Shown piece after piece: positions 1 through 4,808 of a DNA stretch of 7,749 nucleotides. The number at the start of each line of letters is the position of its first letter. Within the stretch, counting starts at the first letter, position 1. Source of the DNA: Thermotoga sp. GTDB lineage: Bacteria; Thermotogota; Thermotogae; B3-G13. The translations under genes were made by a program, and so were the position numbers. The notes under the pieces were generated by a model. That model was not told where the DNA came from. It was given only the letters and a program-made list of their open reading frames with translations, and did no database searches. The stretch spans positions 1-7,749 of the forward strand of contig QNAT01000046.1 of the NCBI GenBank assembly GCA_003641555.1. The letters run 5' to 3'.

Positions 1-86
1 GGAGTTTACCTCCTGTCCAATTCGCCAAAGGCGAATGATATTATGGAACTCCGTTCCATCGGACAGGTTTAAAAACCTGTCCCTAC
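1..86. repeat. Cluster of three perfect hairpins, possibly the end of a palindromic repeat element
   Basis: Three adjacent perfect inverted repeats are visible. Positions 20-36 have 7-bp arms ATTCGCC/GGCGAAT around AAA. Positions 43-59 have 7-bp arms ATGGAAC/GTTCCAT around TCC. Positions 61-82 have 10-bp arms GGACAGGTTT/AAACCTGTCC around AA. In addition CCTGTCC at 12-18 can pair with GGACAGG at 61-67, enclosing the first two hairpins in a branched, cloverleaf-like fold. That pairing excludes the third hairpin. No ORF covers it convincingly. It may be an intergenic palindromic (REP/MITE-like) repeat or a structured RNA cut by the window edge; copy number cannot be judged from here. Confidence 0.6.
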
Positions 87-225
87 GATTTTTTGAAACG
101 ATCGTATCTTAACATTCAGTTTTCAAATACCTCTTTTTGCAATACTCCTTTATGTTCATTTCTTTTGTCTTTCAATCCAACATTCAACATTCAAAATCAA
201 CATTTATTGTATCTCCTGTCCCTAC
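76..225. repeat. Short direct repeats in an AT-rich intergenic stretch
   Basis: The 11-mer CCTGTCCCTAC occurs at 76-86 and again at 215-225, and the 9-mer CTCCTGTCC occurs at 10-18 and 213-221. Between them the heptamer AACATTC occurs at 111-117 and twice in tandem at 179-192. The short reading frames over this stretch have low-complexity translations (rich in F, S, I, L), lack ribosome-binding sites and look non-coding. Positions 226-317 hold nothing recognisable, and no terminator hairpin is obvious for the gene that ends at 318. Confidence 0.5.
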
Positions 226-317
226 AAAGTGCTGCCCGATACCTTTTTCAAGTCTGCATAAATATATACTTTTCAGAGTAGGATTAGTATATTCAAGCCC
301 GATTGTATGGTGGATAA

Positions 318-1637
318 TTACGATCCTTCTAAGAATCCTTCTAAGTATCGATAATTTTGTGTAAGTTCTCCATGATAAACAATAGTTGCTCTCTTTATCA
401 CAGGTGGGAGGTCACAATCCTCGAACGAAAGCGAGTAATCCGCCAGGACAATAGATGGCACATAGGCTTTGAGTGCTTCCCCGAACGAAGTAGAAGATTC
501 TGCTGAAAACTCACAAGGTAGATTATCGACTGCCATTATCACAGGGCCCATTCCTTCATATCCCTTTGTAGTCTGCCCATTGAATGGATTATATACGAAA
601 AACGGCTCATCTGGTTCTGCAGTATGGGTGGTACACTCTATAGCACCCTCGATATCACAAGAGATATCACCGATAATTCTTAAGCGAGGCCTTTTTTCAA
701 TTTCATATAGTCGTTTGAGTCCTTTTTTCGTAACCAATCTCGGATAGCGTTTTTCCCAATATATGGCATTTATCAGAACGGTTAAATAAGGAAGGTATTG
801 TGAAAATTTTGGACGATATCTTCCAGGATTTTTATAATAGTCTTGTAGGTTGAACTGTGCATCAGAGGAAGTGGGTTCAACGATGTCTTTTTCTTTGAAT
901 ACTACCTTGTATATTCGATTTTTGCTGTAATCAGAACTATTAATGACCGAAGATATTTCTTCAGGTGCGATCTCCAGAATAGGTAGACAATCCAGAATCT
1001 CCTGTGTCCCACGAGAAACGTTACCGTATCCTGCAATCCCACAAATCAGAGGGGTAATCGAACGTGGAAGAGCATCTGTTTCGATCTTCTTTCCCACATT
1101 GGTAAGCGCCATTTTTGCCTGCTCCAGACTCTCATATTGATATGCATGGCGAAGCTCGACAAATGGATTACGAATACCCTCCCAATTCAAACGCTTCCCT
1201 AATGCCACCAATGATTCGATCATGCCAGCAAGGCCAGCAAATCTACCGAAGGCTATCAGGCGTCTTCCACTATCGTCTACGAATCTCTCGTAGTCTATAA
1301 GTTGACATCCTAAAGACATGATTTTCTTCAACATTGGCATGTTGTGAGGTTGGCCTTTTATGGTATGAGAAAAGAACACATAGGTCTTTTTTGGCTCTAA
1401 TAGATCTACCGGGATTTCCTTTACCGCAAAAATAACAGGACAGGGAGAAAGCGTTTCCCGAACACTGGCGCCAACATTTAAATATGCTTCATCGGGGAAG
1501 ATTCGGATTGGCGAAGATTGAACAACGAAATCAATGGGGTAATTCCTTTTTAATTCCTCGACCTGCTTTGGACTTAACGGGACTCGGCGTTCCCAACGAT
1601 TCTTATCCTCTCGTCGGATACCAACTAATCTTTTCAT
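318..1637 (-). CDS. Lysine-ketoglutarate reductase (saccharopine dehydrogenase, lysine-forming)-like protein, stand-alone
   Basis: A 439-residue protein closely resembling the N-terminal reductase half of the bifunctional aminoadipic semialdehyde synthase (LKR/SDH) of animals and plants. That half joins lysine and 2-oxoglutarate into saccharopine using NADPH. An AlaDH/PNT-type N-terminal domain (about 1-140) carries GIRREDKNRWERR (6-18), FFSHTIKGQP (88-97) and GRFAGLAGMI (131-140). A Rossmann part follows with the dinucleotide motif GYGNVSRG (203-210), GDISCDIEGAIECT (323-336) and DNLPCEFSAESSTSFG (371-386). The protein stops where the LKR half of the fused enzyme ends, so no saccharopine dehydrogenase half is present and no neighbour supplies one. 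ATG start with GAGGTG (1643-1648) 5 nt upstream. It appears to be a single transcription unit. It could work in lysine degradation or, with a partner elsewhere, in the reverse direction. Family assignment is strong; substrate is inferred. Confidence 0.85.
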   Translation of the reverse strand: MKRLVGIRREDKNRWERRVPLSPKQVEELKRNYPIDFVVQSSPIRIFPDEAYLNVGASVRETLSPCPVIFAVKEIPVDLLEPKKTYVFFSHTIKGQPHNMPMLKKIMSLGCQLIDYERFVDDSGRRLIAFGRFAGLAGMIESLVALGKRLNWEGIRNPFVELRHAYQYESLEQAKMALTNVGKKIETDALPRSITPLICGIAGYGNVSRGTQEILDCLPILEIAPEEISSVINSSDYSKNRIYKVVFKEKDIVEPTSSDAQFNLQDYYKNPGRYRPKFSQYLPYLTVLINAIYWEKRYPRLVTKKGLKRLYEIEKRPRLRIIGDISCDIEGAIECTTHTAEPDEPFFVYNPFNGQTTKGYEGMGPVIMAVDNLPCEFSAESSTSFGEALKAYVPSIVLADYSLSFEDCDLPPVIKRATIVYHGELTQNYRYLEGFLEGS

Positions 1638-1642
1638 GATTT

Positions 1643-1648
1643 CACCTC
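1643..1648 (-). promoter_or_regulatory. Shine-Dalgarno site of the LKR-like gene
   Basis: GAGGTG on the minus strand, 5 nt before the ATG at 1637. It fixes this start and shows that the organism uses canonical SD initiation for at least some genes. Confidence 0.8.
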
Positions 1649-1763
1649 AACTACTCAGCTACAGAGAATCAGAGGAAAAATAATATGATCTGCCTCTCAT
1701 AGCAATTTTTTGAAAAATTTATGAAAGAAGAACACCCCTATAGAACGTATATCTATATGTAAT

Positions 1764-1793
1764 AATTTATCATAACCTCAAGAGATCTGTCAA
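1764..1793 (-). promoter_or_regulatory. Putative sigma70 promoter for the LKR-like gene
   Basis: On the minus strand a perfect TTGACA (1793-1788) is followed after 18 nt by TAAATT (1769-1764), a 4/6 match to the -10 consensus. Transcription would start near 1757 and give a leader of about 120 nt. That leader has no riboswitch that I recognise. The -35 box is good and the -10 box is mediocre, so the call is tentative. Confidence 0.4.
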
Positions 1794-1820
1794 GAAAAGT
1801 TGGCTGTATCATAATCGATG

Positions 1821-1849
1821 TTGACCCTTTCATCAAGTGTTTTTATTAT
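1821..1849 (+). promoter_or_regulatory. Upstream promoter of the tRNA cluster
   Basis: TTGACC (1821-1826), a 17-nt spacer, then TATTAT (1844-1849): one mismatch from consensus in each box with optimal spacing. It lies 44 bp upstream of a second, stronger promoter in the same direction. No ORF starts between them, so both should serve the tRNA cluster. Confidence 0.6.
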
Positions 1850-1864
1850 ACAACCCATAGTAGT

Positions 1865-1894
1865 TTGACATGGATGGATTTAATAGATTATAAT
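1865..1894 (+). promoter_or_regulatory. Main promoter of the tRNA cluster
   Basis: Consensus TTGACA (1865-1870) and consensus TATAAT (1889-1894) are separated by 18 nt. The predicted start near 1901 leaves a leader of about 23 nt before tRNA-Glu. Perfect hexamers are typical of strong stable-RNA promoters. Confidence 0.88.
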
Positions 1895-1923
1895 TTACGT
1901 GTCGAGACAAATGATCTATGAAA

Positions 1924-1996
1924 GCCCTCATCGTCTAGGGGTCAAGGACACCGCCCTTTCACGGCGGTAACTGGAGTTCGAATCTCCGTGAGGGCG
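1924..1996 (+). tRNA. tRNA-Glu (anticodon TTC)
   Basis: A 73-nt cloverleaf. The acceptor stem GCCCTCA (1924-1930) pairs with TGAGGGC (1989-1995), with discriminator G at 1996. The anticodon stem CCGCC/GGCGG encloses the loop CTTTCAC, giving anticodon TTC. The T loop is TTCGAAT. The next bases are CCT, so the CCA end is not fully encoded and must be completed by tRNA nucleotidyltransferase. First gene of the cluster, 7 nt before tRNA-Val. Confidence 0.96.
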
Positions 1997-2003
1997 CCTG
2001 ATA

Positions 2004-2078
2004 GGGAACGTAGCTCAGTGGGAGAGCATCTGCTTTACACGCAGGAGGTCGTAGGTTCAAATCCTACCGTTCCCACCA
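2004..2078 (+). tRNA. tRNA-Val (anticodon TAC)
   Basis: The acceptor stem GGGAACG (2004-2010) pairs perfectly with CGTTCCC (2068-2074). The discriminator is A2075 and CCA is encoded at 2076-2078. The anticodon loop TTTACAC within stem CTGC/GCAG gives TAC (valine). The T arm carries GGTTCAAATCC. Second gene of the cluster, 9 nt before tRNA-Asp. Confidence 0.96.
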
Positions 2079-2087
2079 AAGCGAAAT

Positions 2088-2164
2088 GGACCCGTGGTGG
2101 AGATGGTTACCATGCCGGCCTGTCACGCCGGAGGTCGCGAGTTCGATCCTCGTCGGGTCCGCCA
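2088..2164 (+). tRNA. tRNA-Asp (anticodon GTC)
   Basis: The acceptor stem GGACCCG (2088-2094) pairs with CGGGTCC (2154-2160). The discriminator is G2161, as expected for tRNA-Asp, and CCA is encoded at 2162-2164. The anticodon stem CCGGC (2115-2119)/GCCGG (2127-2131) closes the loop CTGTCAC with anticodon GTC (2122-2124). Its cognate synthetase gene, aspS, lies about 2.6 kb downstream on the other strand. Confidence 0.96.
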
Positions 2165-2171
2165 TTCATAA

Positions 2172-2244
2172 GGCGAGGTAGCTCAGGTGGTAGAGCAGTG
2201 GACTGAAAATCCGCGTGTCCCCAGTTCAAGTCTGGGCTTCGCCA
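2172..2244 (+). tRNA. tRNA-Phe (anticodon GAA)
   Basis: The acceptor stem GGCGAGG (2172-2178) pairs with CTTCGCC (2237-2243), with one G-T pair; the discriminator is A2244. The anticodon stem 2198-2202/2210-2214 encloses the loop CTGAAAA, giving anticodon GAA. The T loop is TTCAAGT. The following bases are CTG, so CCA is not encoded. Last gene of the cluster, followed 3 nt later by a strong hairpin. Confidence 0.94.
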
Positions 2245-2247
2245 CTG

Positions 2248-2278
2248 TGGGAGCAGGAAATAAATCCTGCTCCCATTT
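2248..2278. terminator. Hairpin terminator between the tRNA cluster and the convergent DUF2520 gene
   Basis: A perfect 11-bp inverted repeat: TGGGAGCAGGA (2248-2258), loop AATAAA, TCCTGCTCCCA (2265-2275). On the plus strand it is followed by TTTCATTTATT, an interrupted T-rich tail. It sits 3 nt after tRNA-Phe and abuts the stop codon of the convergent gene (2280-2278), so it probably ends tRNA transcription and may act in both directions. Confidence 0.75.
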
Positions 2279-3090
2279 CATTTATTCTTCTTCGCTGCGA
2301 TCTCGTAAAGCAATTCATTGACCTTTTCATATATGTTGTATAACTCAGGATCAATTGCTTTCAAGGCCTTTCCTTCTCTCTTTACTACATCCTTTTCACC
2401 GCGGGCTATTGGCCCGGTTATAGCATCTTCAATAGAGGAGTTTTCGATGTTTTTCAAAACGGATCTTACCAGAGGTAACGCCACCTTTTTCCATGTTTCT
2501 TCATTTATATCGATGTTTCCGTAGATATATCGTGAGATATCGAGCATGGCGAGTGTGAAATTAGCTGCGATGACAGCCGAAAGGTGGTAGAGAGGTTTTT
2601 CCTCCGTAGATATATGTATGGGTTTACCTTTTAATGCCTTTATCAGTTCCTCTGCAAACGGTAATCCCTTTCCTCTTCCCTCAATGCCGAAGTAGATCCC
2701 GCCGGGAAGTAGTTTAGGAGGGAAAGTCGAAGAAAATGAAAAGTTAGGATGGATACTCACCGCATCCGTTGTCTTATCAAAGACATCACTTCCCAATGCA
2801 CCACTGCAGTGTACTAAAATCTGCCCTGCTTTCAAATGTGAATATATTCCATCATAAACAGGTTTTATCTCCCTGTCCGGTACGGTGATGAAAATCGTAT
2901 CTACTTCTTGCAAGATCTCTTTTATATTGTCTGTAACAGAGCAATTGGATAACAATTTACACAGACGCTCTGCCTTTTTCCAATTCCTGTTGTAGAGATG
3001 AGATATTCTGTATTCAGGAAGCCTATCGAGAGTTACGGCAAGAACACTTCCGACCTTTCCTGTACCTACAATCAAAATCTTATTAGACAT
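2278..3090 (-). CDS. Rossmann-fold DUF2520 protein (putative NAD(P)-dependent oxidoreductase)
   Basis: A predicted soluble protein with an N-terminal NAD(P)-binding Rossmann domain (KILIVGTGKVGS at the N-terminus) followed by a C-terminal helical DUF2520 domain. Family hallmarks are VPDREI, HCSGALGSDV, SIHPNFSFS, LYHLSAVIAANF and AITGPIARGE, in that order. Proteins of this group resemble F420-dependent NADP reductases and 6-phosphogluconate/ketopantoate-type dehydrogenases; the substrate is unknown. I place the start at the ATG at 3090 (270 aa). A perfect TATAAT at 3102-3097 ends 6 nt before it, and the Rossmann strand begins 4 residues later. An ATG at 3105 (275 aa, MYNNVMSNK...) is possible but lies upstream of that -10 box and has no ribosome-binding site. 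Single gene, convergent with the tRNA cluster and divergent from the DUF218 gene. Confidence 0.87.
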   Translation of the reverse strand: MSNKILIVGTGKVGSVLAVTLDRLPEYRISHLYNRNWKKAERLCKLLSNCSVTDNIKEILQEVDTIFITVPDREIKPVYDGIYSHLKAGQILVHCSGALGSDVFDKTTDAVSIHPNFSFSSTFPPKLLPGGIYFGIEGRGKGLPFAEELIKALKGKPIHISTEEKPLYHLSAVIAANFTLAMLDISRYIYGNIDINEETWKKVALPLVRSVLKNIENSSIEDAITGPIARGEKDVVKREGKALKAIDPELYNIYEKVNELLYEIAAKKNK

Positions 3091-3096
3091 AACATT

Positions 3097-3102
3097 ATTA
3101 TA
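3097..3102 (-). promoter_or_regulatory. -10 box directly upstream of the DUF2520 start codon
   Basis: Perfect TATAAT on the minus strand. Transcription would begin 7 nt downstream, exactly at the A of the ATG at 3090, giving a leaderless mRNA. There is no good -35 box at 16-18 nt (the sequence there is near CACCTT), and no Shine-Dalgarno site for either candidate ATG. Confidence 0.45.
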
Positions 3103-3219
3103 CATGATTGTACTGTAAAAAGGTGTAATATAATCATATTTTTTTGCGGTAATATGTCTTTATGAGTTTATGTAAAACGTAAATCCATTATCATGTTGAA
3201 TATGAAAGGGAGTTGCAGA

Positions 3220-3240
3220 ATGAGAAAAAGCATGGAATAG
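3220..3240 (+). CDS. Possible 6-codon leader ORF upstream of the DUF218 gene
   Basis: ATG AGA AAA AGC ATG GAA TAG encodes MRKSME. It is preceded by AAGGGAG (3206-3212) at 7 nt, a better ribosome-binding site than most in this window. It lies in the roughly 240-bp gap upstream of the DUF218 gene, in the same direction, 102 nt before that gene's start. It could be a leader peptide, the stub of a decayed gene, or chance. No regulatory structure is obvious between it and the next gene. Confidence 0.2.
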   Translation: MRKSME

Positions 3241-3253
3241 TAATCTGGCAGGG

Positions 3254-3283
3254 TGGATCAAAAACGGGTTGATATCTTATAAT
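3254..3283 (+). promoter_or_regulatory. Weak candidate promoter for the DUF218 gene
   Basis: TATAAT at 3278-3283 is preceded at 18 nt by TGGATC (3254-3259), a partial -35 match. A second TATAAT at 3287-3292 has TTGATA (3269-3274) only 12 nt upstream. The stretch is so AT-rich that chance matches are likely. Either box would give a leader of about 45 nt containing the AGAGGT site. Confidence 0.3.
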
Positions 3284-3329
3284 TGTTATAATATATCTGG
3301 TAGGCAGGTTTTAACGAGTTCAAGAAAGT

Positions 3330-3335
3330 AGAGGT
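3330..3335 (+). promoter_or_regulatory. Shine-Dalgarno site fixing a TTG start
   Basis: AGAGGT lies 7 nt before TTG at 3343. No ATG or GTG in frame nearby is similarly placed, and the TTG codon opens a typical MKK... membrane-anchor N-terminus. Confidence 0.7.
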
Positions 3336-3342
3336 AAAATCC

Positions 3343-3957
3343 TTGAAAAAGATAGTAAAAAGAACCACTGCAATCATAATAGTAGTTTTTGTCATCTTAT
3401 ATCTCCCATTCACTCAATATGGACTAACAAAGTTATTGGATGTGGAAGGGAAACTCTCTCCTGCAAAGGCTATCGTTGTGTTGGGAGGTGGACTGAGGTC
3501 TGACGGAAATATGGGAATCAGTACGCAGGAAAGGATCGATTATGGGATTACTCTTTTTGAACAGGAGTTAGGAAGTTTCCTCATTCTTTCTGGAGGAGAT
3601 GGAGTATCAGGACATACTGAAGCAGAGGAAATGTACAAGGCAGCCTTAAAAGATGGTGTTCCTCCTAAAATGATGATAAAAGAATCTCGCTCTTCAAGCA
3701 CCTATGAAAATGCCGTATATACCAGGAAAATTCTTTTAAGATATGGCATAGACGATGATGTGATTCTTGTAACTTCTCCCTATCATATGAGAAGAGCGCT
3801 GTATTGCTTTAATAGAGTACACATTAAGGCCCTGCCAGCACCTGTGAAGGGTAGTGAAATTTACACATATGGATTCTATCAAGATTTAAGGAATATGCAT
3901 TTGCTTTTGCATGAGTATTTAGCCTTATTTTATTATTGGTTAAAAGGGTATATTTAA
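3343..3957 (+). CDS. YdcF/SanA-like DUF218 domain membrane protein
   Basis: A 204-residue protein. A basic N-terminus (MKKIVKR) and one hydrophobic segment (about 8-24) form a signal anchor, so the rest probably lies outside the cytoplasmic membrane. The DUF218 (YdcF-like) domain follows, with VVLGGG (45-50), LSGGDG (82-87), an acidic TEAEEM stretch (92-97), SRSSSTYENA (115-124) and VTSPYHMRRA (143-152), the usual conserved blocks in the usual order. E. coli members include SanA, linked to vancomycin sensitivity, and YdcF; ElyC, needed for envelope and peptidoglycan integrity, also carries this domain. The biochemical activity is not established. TTG start supported by AGAGGT. It stands alone, convergent with prmC across a hairpin. 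An envelope role is inferred from the family only. Confidence 0.87.
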   Translation: MKKIVKRTTAIIIVVFVILYLPFTQYGLTKLLDVEGKLSPAKAIVVLGGGLRSDGNMGISTQERIDYGITLFEQELGSFLILSGGDGVSGHTEAEEMYKAALKDGVPPKMMIKESRSSSTYENAVYTRKILLRYGIDDDVILVTSPYHMRRALYCFNRVHIKALPAPVKGSEIYTYGFYQDLRNMHLLLHEYLALFYYWLKGYI

Positions 3958-3960
3958 TAT

Positions 3961-3987
3961 CATAGGGGTCAGATCTCGACCCCTATG
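3961..3987. terminator. Hairpin between convergent DUF218 gene and prmC, overlapping the prmC 3' end
   Basis: A perfect 10-bp stem CATAGGGGTC (3961-3970)/GACCCCTATG (3978-3987) with loop AGATCTC. The second arm and loop encode the last residues of PrmC (VIGVEI and stop). The stem follows the DUF218 stop codon by 3 nt. On the minus strand it is followed by an AT-rich run (ATATTAAATATA) without a clean T tract, so it is a plausible but not classical bidirectional terminator. Confidence 0.6.
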
Positions 3988-4808
3988 ACCATGAATCGTT
4001 CAGCGCCACCGCTATCCTTTATTACCCGATGTCCGAAACCCAACGAAAAAATAAATGCCGTTAATTCTCCTATCTCTGCAGGTGTGCATTCGATGTATGC
4101 GGTTGATATGCCATAGGTTTTCATCTGCAAGAGCAAAGTCTTATATACACCAATTCCTCTTTCTGAGGAAAGTAATGCCTGTTCAGGTTCTCTGCGAACA
4201 TCCAACGGCAGTTCTTCGTAATCTTCTACTTTTACATACGGCAAATTGGCGATCACGACATCTATTCTATCGATCACATCTTTCAGCGGCTCTAATAGAT
4301 CTCCCTTCAGAAATTTTATTCTTTCATCTACGCCGATATTTTTGGCGTTTTTCCTGGCTACTACTAAAGCCTCTTCGCTTATGTCGGTTGCATATATGTG
4401 AGACAATGGAAGATGGTATGCAAGACTTACACCTATGGCACCGCTGCCAGTTCCTATATCTGCAAATGTATATGCCCTTCTTGCATATCTTTCTATCAGA
4501 TATCCTACCAGGTCTTCTGTCTCAAATCGAGGGATGAGTACAGACTCATTCACCTCGAATTTCAAACCCATAAATTCTTTACAGCCCAGTATATAATGTA
4601 AAGGCTTGCCATTTCTTCTCTTTTCTACGGCATCTTTAAATGATTTCAGTGCTTCCTGAGACAAAGACTCACCGGGATGTGCCGAAATCCATTCCTTTTT
4701 CTTCCCAAGAGTATGAGAAAGCAAAAGGAGAGCATCGATCTTTGGCTTTGCTATGAAATCCAGATCTAATTGTCTGATCGCCCAGGTTAGGGCTTCTTTT
4801 ACCTTCAT
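3969..4808 (-). CDS. Peptide chain release factor N5-glutamine methyltransferase PrmC (HemK)
   Basis: A 279-residue cytosolic enzyme that uses S-adenosylmethionine to methylate the GGQ glutamine of release factors RF1 and RF2. The N-terminal helical domain (about 1-80) ends with GKPLHYILG (67-75). LIPRFETE (91-98) precedes the class I methyltransferase domain. The SAM loop is DIGTGSGAIG (117-126), the acidic residue is in ATDISEEAL (140-148), and the catalytic motif IANLPYV (186-192) is followed by EPEQALLSSERG (207-218). Two deviations from the usual family sequence are visible: NLPY in place of NPPY, and PRFETE in place of PRPETE. Length is normal. The ATG overlaps the aspS stop by 4 nt (ATGA) and lacks a clear ribosome-binding site, implying translational coupling to aspS. 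Last gene of the GNAT-aspS-prmC operon. Confidence 0.92.
   Translation of the reverse strand: MKVKEALTWAIRQLDLDFIAKPKIDALLLLSHTLGKKKEWISAHPGESLSQEALKSFKDAVEKRRNGKPLHYILGCKEFMGLKFEVNESVLIPRFETEDLVGYLIERYARRAYTFADIGTGSGAIGVSLAYHLPLSHIYATDISEEALVVARKNAKNIGVDERIKFLKGDLLEPLKDVIDRIDVVIANLPYVKVEDYEELPLDVRREPEQALLSSERGIGVYKTLLLQMKTYGISTAYIECTPAEIGELTAFIFSLGFGHRVIKDSGGAERFMVIGVEI

Noticed and set aside
1..230. CRISPR array
   Set aside because: The repeats are only 7-11 bp, irregularly spaced and palindromic in part, with no regular repeat-spacer pattern.
93..364. Two overlapping plus-strand ORFs of 62 and 75 codons
   Set aside because: They cover AT-rich repeat sequence, give low-complexity translations, have no ribosome-binding site, and the second runs into the 3' end of the minus-strand gene.
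1704..1719. Inverted repeat AATTTTT/AAAAATT in the LKR leader
   Set aside because: It is entirely A/T with a 2-nt loop, expected by chance in this AT-rich spacer, and is not followed by terminator or riboswitch features.
1638..1760. Possible lysine riboswitch in the LKR leader
   Set aside because: The leader is about 120 nt, shorter than lysine riboswitch aptamers plus expression platform, and I see none of the conserved core motifs.
1988..2206. 72-codon plus-strand ORF
   Set aside because: It lies across four tRNA genes; its translation is simply tRNA sequence read as protein.
3108..3134. Plus-strand promoter TTGTAC then TATAAT in the 3106-3342 spacer
   Set aside because: The spacer is only 15 nt and the region is very AT-rich, so the match is not convincing.
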